A stretch of DNA of 64,000 nucleotides, from NCBI RefSeq assembly GCF_021648855.1, contig NZ_JAKJHX010000008.1:5950-69949 (forward strand), read 5' to 3'. Numbering within the stretch: position 1 is the first letter of the stretch; every line of letters starts with the position of its first letter. A program made the position numbers and the translations under genes. Below are positions 1-11,189 of the stretch, piece after piece. The stretch comes from Tychonema litorale BBK16 (lineage in GTDB: Bacteria > Cyanobacteriota > Cyanobacteriia > Cyanobacteriales > Microcoleaceae). Under the pieces are notes generated by a model. The model was not told the origin of the DNA. It did not search any database and was given only the letters and a program-made list of their open reading frames with translations.

Positions 1-495
1 AAAGTTGCCCAACGGACGACCGGTTAATCCGCGGATAAAGGCAATACCTACTGCTAAACCAGTAGCGGCTGAGGTAAACATTAAAAAACCCAGAGTTAAC
101 TGGGATAAATAAGTAAATGTTGTCTCGCCGGAGTAATGTTGTTGGTCGGTGTTGGTGAGGAATGAGATAGTTGTGTGCAGGGCGGTATCCCAGGTGGGTA
201 CACCTAAACTGGTGGCATTTAAAGGCAGGAGTCCTTGAAGCATTAAAATTAGAAAAACAAATATGCCCATTGCTATATTGCTGTAGAATAGCGATCGGGC
301 ATATTGCCAACCTGTCATTGAATCTGAAGAACGAATATTGCCAGCAGTATAGATCAGTTGTTCTACGGGTTTAATCGCGGGGTCGAGGATGGTTGATTCT
401 CCCATGTATACCCGCGCCATGTATTTGCCAAAAACAGGGGCGATCGCTACTACGATGATTAGCGTTAATGCGATTTGAATGAGTCCTTCAAGCAT
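1..495 (-). CDS. kdpA: KdpA, potassium-transporting ATPase subunit A (5' part only)
   Basis: The reverse strand is open from an ATG at 495 to the window edge, giving the first 165 residues; the rest lies outside. It begins [20 protein letters not shown], a first membrane helix, and carries the KdpA selectivity-loop signature [10 protein letters not shown] followed by [18 protein letters not shown] and [11 protein letters not shown]. KdpA is the K+-translocating membrane subunit of the high-affinity KdpFABC P-type ATPase, induced by potassium limitation in other bacteria. kdpB and kdpC would be expected just beyond the left edge. A histidine kinase/response regulator pair is divergent from it, but that pair is not KdpD/KdpE by architecture. 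The family assignment is very secure; only completeness is unknown. Confidence 0.95.
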   Translation of the reverse strand, partial: MLEGLIQIALTLIIVVAIAPVFGKYMARVYMGESTILDPAIKPVEQLIYTAGNIRSSDSMTGWQYARSLFYSNIAMGIFVFLILMLQGLLPLNATSLGVPTWDTALHTTISFLTNTDQQHYSGETTFTYLSQLTLGFLMFTSAATGLAVGIAFIRGLTGRPLGNF

Positions 496-784
496 AATTG
501 ATCCAATACTTCCTTGAAAGTGCAATCTACTTTTAACAGTCAATATACTTGAAGTTAGGGTTTTTGATAATTAGCCCATAGGTATAAGTTGTCGTTTACA
601 AATTATGTTTGGCTGCTATATACTTCCACGAATAGATCAATGCTTAGATATTGAGTATTATCTATACTTGCAGATATAGATGCTGTCTAAACACTCTAAT
701 CTTGCGTCACAATAGATGGAAAAGTCCTAAGTATAAGGCAGGAAATTTAGTGTAAATCTAAAAGATAGAATGGATTAATAAAGG
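496..784. promoter_or_regulatory. Divergent intergenic region between kdpA and the two-component pair
   Basis: This is an AT-rich spacer of 289 bases between two divergently transcribed units, so it must hold promoters for both. I see no confident -35/-10 pair or operator. The kinase ATG at 785 has AAAGG directly abutting it, a poor spacing, so the next in-frame ATG at 821 is an alternative start. Confidence 0.4.
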
Positions 785-1885
785 ATGTTACACCGCTTAT
801 TTAAAATCACAGAAAACTTGATGATTCAGGAGAAGTATTTGCGGGGGCGATGGTCGATCGCAATTTTATTTGCGATCGTCGCAGCACTAGAATTTACTAC
901 GCCTTCGGAGTATTTATTCGGATACTTGTACACTGGGCCAATTTTAATTGCAAATTCGCGTCTGAGTCGGTTGGGAAAGTTGCAAATTACGCTGGTAGCA
1001 GCAGCATTGACGCTGTTAAGTTTGTTTGTTCCTTATGGAGAAAAGATCGCCCTAGCGACTGTTGCAAATAGAGCGATTGGTGTGATGGCTTTGGGGGTGA
1101 CGGGATATTTGAGCGATCGCAATCAGCAGTACCAAGAGGCGATCGCGATCGCGAAAGCGCAATTGCAGTCACAGCAGCAGTTAGCTAGCATCCGAGAAGA
1201 TTTTGTGTCTACTTTGAGTCACGACTTGAAAACGCCAATGCTGGGTGCGATCGAGACTATTAAAGCTTTTAAACAGGGGAAATTTGGGGATGTGACTTCT
1301 ACTCAACAAAAAGTGCTCGAAACAATGGCCCGATCGCACAAAATGTCACTACAATTAGTAGAAACGCTGCTAGATGTTTACCGCAACGATGCCGAAGGCT
1401 TAAAACTGCAACTTGCTCCGGTAAATTTAGTTGCTTTGGCAGAAGAAGTGATTGCAACTATGATAGATTTATCGGCGGCGCGGCGAGTTTATATTCACAT
1501 GAGTTATGGAGAGTCAGATTTTCGCCGCTCTTTGTGGGTAAAAGGCGATGCAGTGCAACTCCAGCGCGTTTTTGCTAATTTGCTGACAAATGGGATCAAT
1601 CATTCTCCTCGCGGTGGTAGAGTGGAAGTGGTAATGGAATTTTATTCAAGTTATCAAGTGGTAAAAGTCCTAGATAGCGGATTGGGAATTACAGCAGACG
1701 AACTGCCGCGCTTGTTTGAACGTTTTTATCAAGGAAATGGCGATCGGCAAGCCAAAGGATCGGGATTAGGATTATACTTGTCTCGCCAAATTATTGAGGC
1801 CCACGGCGGTATAATTTGGGCAGAAAATAAATTGCCACATGGTGCTTTATTTGGATTCCGACTCCCTGCGATCCCAGAGAAATGA
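785..1885 (+). CDS. Membrane sensor histidine kinase
   Basis: A 366-residue sensor kinase. Residues 1-110 contain hydrophobic stretches (about 22-38, 66-82 and 88-108) consistent with a membrane-anchored input domain with little periplasmic sequence. A short coiled coil (about 115-140) leads into the HisKA dimerisation box VSTLSHDLKTP with phospho-acceptor His146. The HATPase domain shows the N box NLLTNGINHS, G1 DSGLGIT, F box LFERFYQG and G2 GSGLGLYLS, so all catalytic parts are present. Its stop overlaps the start of the response regulator by four bases (ATGA), indicating translational coupling and a cognate pair. The signal is unknown. Control of the divergent kdp genes is possible, but the KdpD universal-stress-like N-terminus is absent. 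Confidence 0.9.
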   Translation: MLHRLFKITENLMIQEKYLRGRWSIAILFAIVAALEFTTPSEYLFGYLYTGPILIANSRLSRLGKLQITLVAAALTLLSLFVPYGEKIALATVANRAIGVMALGVTGYLSDRNQQYQEAIAIAKAQLQSQQQLASIREDFVSTLSHDLKTPMLGAIETIKAFKQGKFGDVTSTQQKVLETMARSHKMSLQLVETLLDVYRNDAEGLKLQLAPVNLVALAEEVIATMIDLSAARRVYIHMSYGESDFRRSLWVKGDAVQLQRVFANLLTNGINHSPRGGRVEVVMEFYSSYQVVKVLDSGLGITADELPRLFERFYQGNGDRQAKGSGLGLYLSRQIIEAHGGIIWAENKLPHGALFGFRLPAIPEK

Positions 1886-2574
1886 AACCAGCATATCCAT
1901 TGCGAATTCTGTTAGTAGAAGACGACGAACTGTTTCGGTTGGGACTGCAAACGCGGTTGCAGCAAGAAAGTTGTTTGCAAGTAATTGCGGAAGCGGAAGA
2001 TGGCGAAACGGCGGTAGAGTTGACTCAGGAACATTTGCCAGATGTGGTGGTTCTGGATGTGGGTTTACCAGGAATTGGTGGTATTGAAGCGTGTCGCCAA
2101 ATTAAACAGAGACATCCAGGAATTCCGATTTTAATTTTAACATCTCATTCGCAAAAGTCGTTGATTGAAAGATTGATTGCTGCGGGTGCTCAGGGGTATT
2201 GTCTCAAGGGAATTGCTGCGGAAAATTTGGTGTTAGCAATTCGATCGGTAGCGGCGGGGGCTTCGTGGTGGGATAGGGCGGCAACTGCGGAAATTCGCGC
2301 GGTTTTTGCCAATCCTGAACCTGTTAAATTGGGGTTGAAATCAGATATTTTGGAGAATCCGCTGACTCCGAGGGAACAGGAAATTTTAGCTTTAGTTGCG
2401 GGGGGGAAAAGCAATCAGGAAATTGCTCAAATATTGTACATTGCTCCGGGGACGGTGCGGGTTCATGTTCATGCGATTTTGCAAAAGTTGGAAGTGCGCG
2501 ATCGCACTCAAGCTGCTGTACTCGCTATCCAGAAAGGATTGGTTGCTGAAGAATTACTGGGTAGTCAATCTTAA
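1882..2574 (+). CDS. NarL/FixJ-family response regulator
   Basis: A 230-residue response regulator. The receiver domain (about 7-125) has the acidic pair in LLVEDDELF, phospho-acceptor Asp59 in VVVLDVGLPG, Thr87 in ILTSHS and Lys109 in GYCLKG, so it should be phosphorylatable. The C-terminal LuxR-type HTH (about 158-222) reads LTPREQEILALVAGGKSNQE and ends in a recognition helix around GTVRVHVHAILQKL. It overlaps the kinase gene by four bases and is almost certainly its partner. The target genes are not evident from sequence; the divergent kdpA or the downstream RTX genes are candidates only by position. Confidence 0.92.
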   Translation: MKPAYPLRILLVEDDELFRLGLQTRLQQESCLQVIAEAEDGETAVELTQEHLPDVVVLDVGLPGIGGIEACRQIKQRHPGIPILILTSHSQKSLIERLIAAGAQGYCLKGIAAENLVLAIRSVAAGASWWDRAATAEIRAVFANPEPVKLGLKSDILENPLTPREQEILALVAGGKSNQEIAQILYIAPGTVRVHVHAILQKLEVRDRTQAAVLAIQKGLVAEELLGSQS

Positions 2575-2620
2575 AGCTGGTAGTTTATAATTGTATATAA
2601 ACCTTTTGTGACTCAGAACC

Positions 2621-2855
2621 ATGAGATTTATTAATCCCAAAATAGACTTTGCCTTCAAGAAGATATTCGGTAATCTTGCGACAATTGACGCGGCTTATTG
2701 GTAGTGAATTTTCAGCAGATATTCAAAGGCGCATCCAAGAGTTAAATCGTAACATCTTAGAAGATTTAGGAGAAGAGATGTTTGATTTTGGAAGTAGTTC
2801 AGATTTGGTGACTTGGTTGCAGCAACATTCCCGAAATTTTACTAATGACATTTAA
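2621..2855 (+). pseudogene. Degraded Rpn/PD-(D/E)XK-type nuclease: N-terminus joined to DUF4351 C-terminus
   Basis: From the ATG at 2621 the reading is MRFINPKIDFAFKKIFG, the typical N-terminus of Rpn-family recombination-promoting nucleases (also annotated as PD-(D/E)XK transposases). It stops at TAG 2702-2704 after 27 residues. In the +1 frame, from about 2676, the sequence reads RQLTRLIGSEF...LEDLGEEMFDFGSSSDLVTWL, a typical C-terminal DUF4351 domain, ending at 2855. Some 200 or more residues of nuclease core are missing between the two, and the frames differ. The gene is therefore an internal-deletion relic. An annotator would otherwise call a 68-residue hypothetical protein from TTG 2649. 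Confidence 0.8.
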
Positions 2856-2920
2856 TATCTGAGTTTGGTATATTTGGCATATATTTAAGTTATCGACGGT
2901 CATCGAACCAGAGGTGTCTT

Positions 2921-5900
2921 GTGCTAAATTTTATCAATTCTGTTATTGGTTCCATCGTTTTTCTCGACTCTGCACTCCCGGATATCCAAAATCTTTGCAA
3001 CGGTATTGCAGCCGGAATAGAAGTAATTATCGTCGATCGCGCGCGGGATGGAGTAGCACAAATTACGGAAGTGCTAGGGAGTCGCAGCAATATTAAAAGC
3101 ATTCATATTATCTCCCACGGTCGATCGGCGAGTTTGCAGCTAGGCGCGATCGATCTAAACTTGACAAATTTAAAAAAATATGGTAATCAATTGCAGCGGT
3201 GGTCAGCAGCCCTGGCAGAGAGTTCAGAGATTTTGCTGTACGGGTGCGAGGTAGCGGCGGGGGATGCGGGGGCTAACTTCGTGCGGCAAATCAGTCTGTT
3301 AACGAAGGCAAAAATTGCGGCTTCTCGATCGCCTGTAGGAAGTGCAGCCAAAGGCGGAGACTGGCTGCTAGATTATACAATTGGGTCGGTGGAGTCGGAA
3401 TTGGCGATCGACCAAGCGACAATGGCCGCTTATCAATATGTGTTCGGCCGCACCCTCTACGACGGCACAAACTATTCACCACTACCACCAACATCAGCAC
3501 CTATACCAGGCATTGGGACAGCAGCCGGTACCCAATTAGCTTATGGACAAGTACCTCTGCCTGCCCCATTGGGTTCTGGTCTTCTTCCTGCTGGTGCATA
3601 CTCCCCCAACACGGGTATTAATACTGCTAGCGTGACGGCGTTTGGTGACGTTAGAGGCTATGCGGGCTACACCAACTACAAATACACCCCGCCTTCAACA
3701 TTTGCTCAACTCAATGCAAGTTTCCCCGCACTCAACCGCACCAACGGTTACAGCGTCTCTTTCAACGTTGCAGTTACGGCTGAAGCCAGCAATAGTAACG
3801 ATCGGGCCGGTTTCAGTATCATCTCTATTAGCAGCGACGCTCAAACTGGCATTGAACTGGGTTTCACCAACCGCAACCTCGGCCCAAATGGAGGCATTTT
3901 TGCTCAAAACGGTGGCGCATCCCCAACTCTGTTTACTCGCGGGGAAAACGCAGGGGTTAACATCAGCGCTGCTACCGACTACAAACTAATAGTTCAAGGC
4001 AACACTTACACCTTGTTTGCGGGTGGGGTAGCAATACCAAACCTGACAAATCAACCGCTACGCAACTACACGGCCTTTAATCCAGAAACCAGCCAGCCAG
4101 CTTTACCCTACAATCCCTACAGCCAGCCAAATTTCCTATTTTTCGGCGACGCCACGGATCAAGCAAGTGCCAATTTTACTCTTGGCCCGATATCGGTTAA
4201 TAACTTGCCGATCGCACAACCCGACACATACAACGTTCTGCACGACAAAGTTCTGTTCTCGAATCCGTCAGTCTTAAAGAACGACACCGACGCCGACTTA
4301 GACTCGCTGACTACTGTTTTAGCTACAGGCCCGACCAAAGGTACGATCTTCTTAGATCCCCTAGGTAACTTCACTTATACTCCTAACGCTGGTTTTTTCG
4401 GACTTGATACCTTCACCTACAACGTTAGTGACGGCGCTGCAATAGTTCCGGCTACGGTGAATATTAATGTTACAAATAGTTTGCCGATCGCACAACCCGA
4501 CAACTACAGCATCAGTGCGGGAAAAGCCCTCAACATAACAGCGCCGGGAGTTTTAGCCAATGACTCCGACGCAGATTTAGACACATTGACTGCTGCATTG
4601 AGTGCAAATCCGACGAAAGGTGCGATCGCCCTCAACAAAGACGGTTCTTTCACTTATACTCCTAACGCTGGTTTTGCTGGAACAGACACATTTACCTACA
4701 CAGTCAGCGATGGGATAGTTAACTCTGCATCCGCTACCGTGACTGTAAACGTCAACAATAACCCGCCTGTAGCGATTGCTGACAGCTATACTACTGCCTT
4801 TAATACTCCTCTGAACGTGGCAGGATTGGGAGTCTTAATCAACGATACAGACGCGGAAAACGATCCGCTGACTGCGATTTTGGTAGCTGGGCCGACGAAA
4901 GGTGCGATCGCACTCAATGCTAATGGTTCCTTCAGTTACACTCCGAATGCTGCTTTTGCAGGGACAGACTCTTTTACATACAAAGCTAATGACGGGAAAG
5001 CTGATTCTGCGATCGCTACGGCCAGCATTATTGTCAATAACCCAACCAGTCCAACGCCGACAAGTCCAACTCCAACCAGTCCAACTCCAACCAGTCCAAC
5101 TCCAACCAGCCCAACTCCGACAAGTCCGACTCCAACCAGTCCAACTCCCACAAGTCCGACTCCGACAAGCCCAACTCCAACCAGTCCAACTCCGACAAGC
5201 CCAACTCCAACCAGTCCAACTCCAACCAGCCCAACTCCGACAAGCCCAACTCCAACCAGTCCAACTCCAACCAGCCCAACTCCCACAAGTCCAACTCCAA
5301 CCAGTCCAACTCCAACCAGTCCGACTCCGACAAGTCCAACTCCGACAAGTCCGACTCCAACCAGTCCAACTCCAACCAGTCCGACTCCGACAAGTCCAAC
5401 TCCAACCATTCCGACTTCAACCAGTCCGACTCCGACAAGCCCAACTCCCACAAGTCCGACTCCAACCATTCCGACTCCAACCATTCCGACTCCAACCATT
5501 CCGACTCCGACAAGTCCAACTCCGACAAGCCCGACTCCAACCATTCCGACTCCAACCAGTCCAACTCCTACTATCATTCCCGTTGACTCTGACAGCGTTT
5601 TCGGTGCCGATCGCGATTGCATTTGTGAAGAGATAACCCTACCCGCGATCGGTTCAATTCCCCGCGCGAATTCAGTCGATCGCACTTTCAACGGCACTGA
5701 TCGCAACGACTTCCTGATTGGTAGCAATCTCAACGACGCTATCAACGGTTTCAACGGCAACGACATACTGTTAGGTCAAAGGGGCAATGATAATATTTAC
5801 GGCGGATTGCCGAGTAATGTGCCGATTGACACCAATACAGACGATGATTTGCTGTCTGGCGGCAATGGCAACGATTACCTCAACGGCAATGCTGGCAACG

Positions 5901-6709
5901 ATCTCATTTTCGGCGGCAAGGGCAATGATGTCGCGATCGGCGGCAAAGATGATGACTTGATTTGGGGCGACAAGGGCAATGACACTCTGGTGGGATACCA
6001 GGGTAACGACTGCTTGTTTGGAGGCACTTTTGACCCATTTAACCCTGACTCAAATGGACGCGATTTGCTGTTTGGCGACGAGGGAAATGACTTTTTGAAC
6101 GGGGGAGATGCGGCTGATAGTCTCAGCGGCGGAGAGGGGGATGATACGGTTTACGGCGGCAAGGGCGATGATGTTCTTGTTGGCGGTAGTGGTGACGATT
6201 TGCTATTGGGCGATCGCGGCAGTGATCGCATTTGCGGCGGCGACGGCGACGATACTATTTTTGGAGAAAGTGCGATCGGGCTTAACGGTGAACCAGATTC
6301 CTTGTGCGGCGGGGAAGGCAACGATTTGATGTTTGGTAATGGCGGTTTTGACGAACTGTGTGGCGATCGTGGCAATGATACTATTTACGGCGGCAAAGGT
6401 GACGATTCTGTGGCTGGTGGAATTGGCGATGATTGGCTGATTGGAGGTTTAGGAAAGGATACGTTGCAAGGCGGAAGCGGCCGCGATTACTTTATCTTAA
6501 CAGCGGGACAAGGCGACGATCTAATTACTGATTTTACGAAAGGGGAAGACTTATTAGTTTTAACAGGAGGCTTGAAGTTCGATCGCCTCAGCATCATTCA
6601 GGACAACAAATCTACCTTAATTAAGATAGCCAATACAGGTCAACTTATTGCTGTTTTGAATGGAGTGTCAGTTGGTGCGATCGGGCAGCAGGACTTTACC
6701 ATCATTTAA
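2921..6709 (+). CDS. DUF4347/cadherin-like/RTX calcium-binding giant surface protein
   Basis: A 1,262-residue modular protein started by GTG at 2921 with GAGGTG upstream. Residues 10-175 form a DUF4347 domain with a conserved His66 (IISHGR) and Cys109 (LLYGCEVA). Residues about 257-425 form a beta-rich module shared with the next gene. Three cadherin-like/VCBS-type repeats follow (about 427-706), each with the pattern NDTDAD...TKG...[22 protein letters not shown] tandem linker spans about 707-885, then a DCIC motif, then many RTX nonapeptides of the GGxGxDxxx type (about 925-1190), and a C-terminal domain nearly identical to that of the next protein. There is no N-terminal signal peptide, which fits type I secretion through the RTX C-terminus. 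Likely a calcium-folded adhesin or S-layer-like surface protein. Confidence 0.88.
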   Translation: MLNFINSVIGSIVFLDSALPDIQNLCNGIAAGIEVIIVDRARDGVAQITEVLGSRSNIKSIHIISHGRSASLQLGAIDLNLTNLKKYGNQLQRWSAALAESSEILLYGCEVAAGDAGANFVRQISLLTKAKIAASRSPVGSAAKGGDWLLDYTIGSVESELAIDQATMAAYQYVFGRTLYDGTNYSPLPPTSAPIPGIGTAAGTQLAYGQVPLPAPLGSGLLPAGAYSPNTGINTASVTAFGDVRGYAGYTNYKYTPPSTFAQLNASFPALNRTNGYSVSFNVAVTAEASNSNDRAGFSIISISSDAQTGIELGFTNRNLGPNGGIFAQNGGASPTLFTRGENAGVNISAATDYKLIVQGNTYTLFAGGVAIPNLTNQPLRNYTAFNPETSQPALPYNPYSQPNFLFFGDATDQASANFTLGPISVNNLPIAQPDTYNVLHDKVLFSNPSVLKNDTDADLDSLTTVLATGPTKGTIFLDPLGNFTYTPNAGFFGLDTFTYNVSDGAAIVPATVNINVTNSLPIAQPDNYSISAGKALNITAPGVLANDSDADLDTLTAALSANPTKGAIALNKDGSFTYTPNAGFAGTDTFTYTVSDGIVNSASATVTVNVNNNPPVAIADSYTTAFNTPLNVAGLGVLINDTDAENDPLTAILVAGPTKGAIALNANGSFSYTPNAAFAGTDSFTYKANDGKADSAIATASIIVNNPTSPTPTSPTPTSPTPTSPTPTSPTPTSPTPTSPTPTSPTPTSPTPTSPTPTSPTPTSPTPTSPTPTSPTPTSPTPTSPTPTSPTPTSPTPTSPTPTSPTPTSPTPTSPTPTSPTPTSPTPTIPTSTSPTPTSPTPTSPTPTIPTPTIPTPTIPTPTSPTPTSPTPTIPTPTSPTPTIIPVDSDSVFGADRDCICEEITLPAIGSIPRANSVDRTFNGTDRNDFLIGSNLNDAINGFNGNDILLGQRGNDNIYGGLPSNVPIDTNTDDDLLSGGNGNDYLNGNAGNDLIFGGKGNDVAIGGKDDDLIWGDKGNDTLVGYQGNDCLFGGTFDPFNPDSNGRDLLFGDEGNDFLNGGDAADSLSGGEGDDTVYGGKGDDVLVGGSGDDLLLGDRGSDRICGGDGDDTIFGESAIGLNGEPDSLCGGEGNDLMFGNGGFDELCGDRGNDTIYGGKGDDSVAGGIGDDWLIGGLGKDTLQGGSGRDYFILTAGQGDDLITDFTKGEDLLVLTGGLKFDRLSIIQDNKSTLIKIANTGQLIAVLNGVSVGAIGQQDFTII
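5042..5575 (+). repeat. 15-bp tandem minisatellite encoding the PTPTS linker
   Basis: About 35 tandem units of 15 bases (AGTCCAACTCCAACC and variants) encode an (SPTPT)n linker, some units changed to IPTPT. Third positions vary between A, G and C, so selection on the peptide is visible, but long stretches are near-identical, as expected of expansion and contraction by slippage or unequal recombination. Because the unit is a multiple of three, copy-number change alters only linker length. The array leaves other frames open by chance. Confidence 0.95.
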
Positions 6710-6726
6710 GTAACCGAGGAAACAGC

Positions 6727-6790
6727 ATTGCCGTACCCCTACCATTAATCGCGGTAGTCCAAGGGCACTGCCGTCTCCTAATTTCTTGAT
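6727..6790. repeat. Dispersed CAGTGCCGT-type intergenic repeat, copy 1
   Basis: The spacer between the two RTX genes contains GGGCACTGCCGTCTCCTAA and a related, more diverged ATTGCCGTACCCCTACC. These belong to the same short family as the copies near 11190, 19874, 24305, 28863 and 44940. All copies are intergenic. No transposase is associated. Confidence 0.6.
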
Positions 6791-6978
6791 TATTTAAGAT
6801 TGTGCTTGACACCGCTCATCCGTACAGCTATGATTTAATATCCTATTCAACACCATTTTCTAAATCCACATCAATATAATTACATAAAAAATTGCAAAAA
6901 TAAATTTAGTTGCTGGTCATAAGGCGACAGTGGTTGGCAGATAAACATCGTTTTTATGTGAAATTTAGGTGCATCTAT

Positions 6979-9900
6979 ATGGGACAGATAATCATTAACG
7001 AATTCCGGCGCCAGGGAATGTTTCAGGGCAATGAGTATGTGGAATTGCTGCTCACCGAAGACATGAATGCCGCTCAACTTCAGTCTTATTTTGTAGGCGA
7101 TTCAACTGCTGACACATTAGCGAAATATTCAGCTTATCGATTTACTAATATGGCGAGTATTGCGCCTGTTTTCAAAGCAGGGACAATAATTGCGATCGGC
7201 GGTTCAAGTGTAATTCCTACTAATGATATTACCTACAACCCTTTTCCCGGCGAAACTAATGCTGACTGGAACATTCAATTGCTGATCAATAATGGTGCTG
7301 GTGGCACATACCTAAACAATGTTTTAGTCAGCACTAACGCTTTGGGAGGGGATTTTGCAGCTTCCGATATTGCATGGGTAGATACTAGCAGTGAGGGGAT
7401 TACTTCAATTGATTCGATCGCCTGGCCGACTACTGGTTTAGGAGCATTTGGGAGTGCAGCTAAAGTGCAGATTCCCGCACCGAATAACGGTAATAGTGGA
7501 ATTGTCGAGTTTTCCAGCGCACTTGGCGGGGTCAATAGAGTTGCTAATTATGCGGTAAACAGCCTTGGCTCGATCGGTTTACCCAACGGCGGAATTAACA
7601 CTATTTATATTAACAGTCTCCGCAACCCGCCGGCAAACAATGCTCCAACTTTGGCAATTCCTAATGTTAATCCACCGAATCAAATTAACGAAGATATAAC
7701 CAATGCAGCTAATACAGGATTTAGTCTTGCTGGCTATCTTACGGAGTTGGGCGGTGACGCAAATGGTGATTCTTTGGGTGTGGCAGTTACCGGAGTTGAT
7801 AATACTAACGGCAATTGGCAATTCTCAACTAACGGCGGCAATACTTGGACAAATTTCGGCAATGTTTCTAATATTTCCGCAACTGTACTTGGAGTGATCC
7901 CTCTCTACAACGGCTTATTTGGCAACACTCCGAATGCTCAAAATCGGCTGTCTTTAATCAACTTAAATTTTGATTCTTTTTTGACGATTGCTTCAGAAAT
8001 TTTTAGCGGTAATGGAACTAATTTAAACAGCACTGCTGCCAATAGAATCTATGCTGGGTATATAAATCCTTTAAATTCGTCATTTCCAGTTCTCGATCGC
8101 AATTCTGGCTTTAGCCTATCTTTTAATCTCCAAATTATCTCAGAATCTCGGAGTAATCCCAGTCGGGCAGGTTTCAGTATTATTGCTGTTACTAGCGATC
8201 GCAAAGCAATCAAAATCGGTTTCCAACAGCTATCTCCAACTTCCGGTAATATCTTTGCACAGGGAGACGACATTACTCCTAATCCAGGCGGACAAACCAA
8301 CACCTTATTTGTTGCAGCCGAAAATGCTTCTTTCAACACTAACATTGCGACTAATTACACTCTGAGAGTTCAAGGCGATAATTACTTTCTTTCAGATGGT
8401 AGTAGTATCATACTAAGCGGCCCGCTACGAAATTATGCTGCATTTACCGGTGTGATCGATCCTTACGAAACTCCTAATTTCTTATTCCTAGGAGACGATA
8501 CTACTTCCGCGCAAGCTAACATCAACCTGACGCGGGTTTCGCTGCAAACCCCTGGGAGAGTCCGCTTTGTACCCAACCCAGACTATTACAGTACCCCCGG
8601 AAACGAACCAAAAATTACGTTTCGGGCATGGGATGGAAGTAACGGAGTTGCTAGCGGTACAACGGGTGTCAACGCTGCTGTCACAGGGGGAGCAACGCCG
8701 TTTAGCACTAATTCGATCGCAGTACCGATCGCAGTTAATCCCGTCAACGACGCACCCTTGTTTGTCAAAGGGCCCGATCGCACCGTCAACCGCAACGCAG
8801 GCCCACAAACCGTTGCTGGATGGGCTACAGGCATTTCTCCAGGCCCCGCCAACGAGTCTGCACAAACCGTAAACTTTCAAGTGGTGGGGAATGATAATAC
8901 TGGTTTATTTAGTGTATTACCTGCGATCGACTCTTTGGGACAATTGACTTTTACGCCTGCGATCGGTGCAACGGGGACTGCTACTATTAGTTTAAACCTC
9001 AAAGATAACGGTGGCACAGCTAACGGCGGTGTCGATACTTCGGCAAATCAAACATTTGCTATAAATGTAAATAATACCAGTACATTTAACTTTAGTGCAG
9101 CTAACTATACTGTCAATGAAAATGGTAATTCTGCCACAATTACTGTGATTCGTACTGCTCCTCCTACTAATGCCGCTGCGGATGTCAGCTACAGCACAAG
9201 TAATGGAACCGCTAATGCTGGTAGCGATTATACTGCGACATCGGGTAAGTTGGATTTTGCGATCGGCGAAACAAGTAAAACTTTCACTATTTCAATTATT
9301 AATGACAGTTTAGTAGAAGGTAATGAAACAGTCAATCTCAGATTGATTAATCCTACTAATGTCGCTGATTTGGGAACGATTTCGACGGCTGTTTTGACTA
9401 TTGTAGATACGACACCGACTCCGACTTCAATTCCGACTCCGATTCCAACTCCAATTCCAACTCCAATTCCAACTCCAATTCCGACTCCGACTTCAATTCC
9501 GACTCCGATTCCGACTCCAATTCAGACTCTAATTTCAACGCCGACTCCGACTTCAATTCCGACTCCGATTTCTACTCTAATTTCGACTCTAATTCCGACT
9601 CCGACTCCGACTTCAATTCCGACGCCAATTCCGACTCCGACTCCGACTTCAATTCCGACTCCAATTCAAACTCTAATTTCGACTCTAATTTCGACTCCAA
9701 CTCCAACGCCAATTCCAATTCCAATTCCAATTCCAATCCCAACGCCAATTCCAATTCCAATTCCAATCCCAACGCCAATTCCAATCCCAACGCCAATTCC
9801 AATCCCAACGCCAATTCCAATTCCAATTCCAATCCCAACGCCAATCCCAACGCCAATTCCAATTCCAATTCCAATTCCAATTCCAACTCCGACTCCAATT

Positions 9901-11163
9901 CCAACTCCGACTGCAATTCCAACTCCGACTGCAATTCCGACTCCGGTGCCAGCGCCAAGTCAAATAGCGATCGCAATACCACCCCCAACAGCAAGCGTCA
10001 CGCCAACACCTTCGCCTATTTTTTACCCTGTCGAAGACTGCATTTGCGATCGCACAATCATACCCGTTAGCGCAGCCCTCGAAGAGGTTCGCAATTCCAT
10101 TCCCCCAGCCAATATTACTCAACAAACCATCAGCGGTACTAACGCCAAAGATACCTTAATCGGCAACAATCTTAACGACAGCATCAACGGTTTCAACGGT
10201 AGTGACTTGCTAATTGGACTCGAAGGCAGCGATCATATTTACGGTGGCTTAGCCAGCAGCATTTCTGTCGGTGCGGATATAGACAGCGATACCATATTTG
10301 GCAACGAAAATAATGACTACATTGTCGGTCATGCTGGCAATGATATTATTTATGCTGGCAAAGATGATGATTTGGCGATCGCAGGCAAAGACAATGACCT
10401 AATCTGGGGCGACAAAGGCAACGATACTGTACTTGGTGACGATGGTAACGATACCCTATTTGGTGGCACTTCCGACTCGTCTGATGGCGATTTAACTGGA
10501 CGAGATTTGCTTTTTGGCGATCGGGGAAACGACATTTTGTATGGACAAGAAGGCGAAGACACTGTTTCTGGCGGCGAAGATAATGACACCCTACACGGTG
10601 GCAAAGATAGCGATCTAATATTCGGTGATTCCGGGAATGATTTGCTATTTGGAGATTTAGGAAATGATACCATCTGTGGTGGCGACGGCGATGATACAAT
10701 TTTTGGAGATACTGATAAAATTGTAGCAGATATTAGCAATCAAAAAGATTATCTTTGTGGTAGTAATGGCAATGACTTAATTTTTGGCAATGATGATACA
10801 GACAAACTTTGCGGTGGCGAAGGCAATGATACTATTTACGGCGGCAAAGGTGATGATACTTTGATGGGCTCAATTGGCGATGATTGGCTGATTGGAGATT
10901 TAGGAAATGATACGCTGCAAGGTGGAATAGGGCGCGATTACTTTATGTTAACCTTGGGAGAAGGCAGTGATGTAATTACTGATTTTACGAAAGGGGAAGA
11001 CTTATTAGTTTTAACAAATGGCTTGAAGTTCGATCGCCTCAGCATCACCCAAGAAAACAATCGTACCTTAATTAAGATTGCCAACACAGGTCAACTTTTG
11101 GCTGTTTTGAATGGAGTGTCAGTTGGTGCGATCGGGCAACAAGACTTTAGCATAATTGAGTAA
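6979..11163 (+). CDS. Lamin-tail-like/Calx-beta/RTX calcium-binding giant surface protein
   Basis: A 1,394-residue paralogue of the preceding protein, with the start placed at ATG 6979 ([13 protein letters not shown]) because that is the normal opening of lamin-tail-like domains; 23 further upstream codons are open but look non-coding. Domain order: lamin-tail-like head (about 1-215); Ig-like stretch; a beta-rich module shared with the upstream protein (about 310-527); another Ig-like region; a Calx-beta domain (about 700-810, [17 protein letters not shown]); an I/T-P repeat linker (about 811-993); a DCIC motif; RTX nonapeptides (about 1050-1300); and the common C-terminus ending [12 protein letters not shown]. 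There is no signal peptide, so type I export is expected. It differs from its neighbour by replacing DUF4347 with the lamin-tail head. Confidence 0.87.
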   Translation: MGQIIINEFRRQGMFQGNEYVELLLTEDMNAAQLQSYFVGDSTADTLAKYSAYRFTNMASIAPVFKAGTIIAIGGSSVIPTNDITYNPFPGETNADWNIQLLINNGAGGTYLNNVLVSTNALGGDFAASDIAWVDTSSEGITSIDSIAWPTTGLGAFGSAAKVQIPAPNNGNSGIVEFSSALGGVNRVANYAVNSLGSIGLPNGGINTIYINSLRNPPANNAPTLAIPNVNPPNQINEDITNAANTGFSLAGYLTELGGDANGDSLGVAVTGVDNTNGNWQFSTNGGNTWTNFGNVSNISATVLGVIPLYNGLFGNTPNAQNRLSLINLNFDSFLTIASEIFSGNGTNLNSTAANRIYAGYINPLNSSFPVLDRNSGFSLSFNLQIISESRSNPSRAGFSIIAVTSDRKAIKIGFQQLSPTSGNIFAQGDDITPNPGGQTNTLFVAAENASFNTNIATNYTLRVQGDNYFLSDGSSIILSGPLRNYAAFTGVIDPYETPNFLFLGDDTTSAQANINLTRVSLQTPGRVRFVPNPDYYSTPGNEPKITFRAWDGSNGVASGTTGVNAAVTGGATPFSTNSIAVPIAVNPVNDAPLFVKGPDRTVNRNAGPQTVAGWATGISPGPANESAQTVNFQVVGNDNTGLFSVLPAIDSLGQLTFTPAIGATGTATISLNLKDNGGTANGGVDTSANQTFAINVNNTSTFNFSAANYTVNENGNSATITVIRTAPPTNAAADVSYSTSNGTANAGSDYTATSGKLDFAIGETSKTFTISIINDSLVEGNETVNLRLINPTNVADLGTISTAVLTIVDTTPTPTSIPTPIPTPIPTPIPTPIPTPTSIPTPIPTPIQTLISTPTPTSIPTPISTLISTLIPTPTPTSIPTPIPTPTPTSIPTPIQTLISTLISTPTPTPIPIPIPIPIPTPIPIPIPIPTPIPIPTPIPIPTPIPIPIPIPTPIPTPIPIPIPIPIPTPTPIPTPTAIPTPTAIPTPVPAPSQIAIAIPPPTASVTPTPSPIFYPVEDCICDRTIIPVSAALEEVRNSIPPANITQQTISGTNAKDTLIGNNLNDSINGFNGSDLLIGLEGSDHIYGGLASSISVGADIDSDTIFGNENNDYIVGHAGNDIIYAGKDDDLAIAGKDNDLIWGDKGNDTVLGDDGNDTLFGGTSDSSDGDLTGRDLLFGDRGNDILYGQEGEDTVSGGEDNDTLHGGKDSDLIFGDSGNDLLFGDLGNDTICGGDGDDTIFGDTDKIVADISNQKDYLCGSNGNDLIFGNDDTDKLCGGEGNDTIYGGKGDDTLMGSIGDDWLIGDLGNDTLQGGIGRDYFMLTLGEGSDVITDFTKGEDLLVLTNGLKFDRLSITQENNRTLIKIANTGQLLAVLNGVSVGAIGQQDFSIIE
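9410..9960 (+). repeat. Tandem Pro-Thr/Ile linker repeat (6- and 12-bp units)
   Basis: This array encodes alternating TP and IP dipeptides from hexamers (ATTCCA) and 12-mers (CCAATCCCAACG), with a higher-order pattern of [10 protein letters not shown] blocks at its start. It occupies the same place between the adhesive domains and the RTX block as the 15-bp array of the upstream paralogue, but the units differ. The two linkers therefore expanded independently after the genes duplicated (inference). Confidence 0.93.
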
Positions 11164-11189
11164 TATCAATACCCAAAACAACATTGTAG

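Noticed and set aside
785..2574. Two-component pair as KdpDE
   Set aside because: The kinase lacks the KdpD universal-stress-like domain and the regulator is NarL-type, not OmpR-type as KdpE is.
5042..5575. Possible CRISPR array
   Set aside because: Contiguous 15-base units with no spacers and no cas genes.
4902..5766. Long open frames on both strands through the PTPTS repeat (for example 276 codons on the minus strand)
   Set aside because: They arise because a 15-base repeat without stops in one frame is stop-free in others; products are pure repeats (VGVGL, WLELD types).
9572..10125. Two minus-strand frames through the second linker
   Set aside because: Shadows of the 6/12-bp repeat; products are Glu-Leu or Trp-Asn repeats with no domain.
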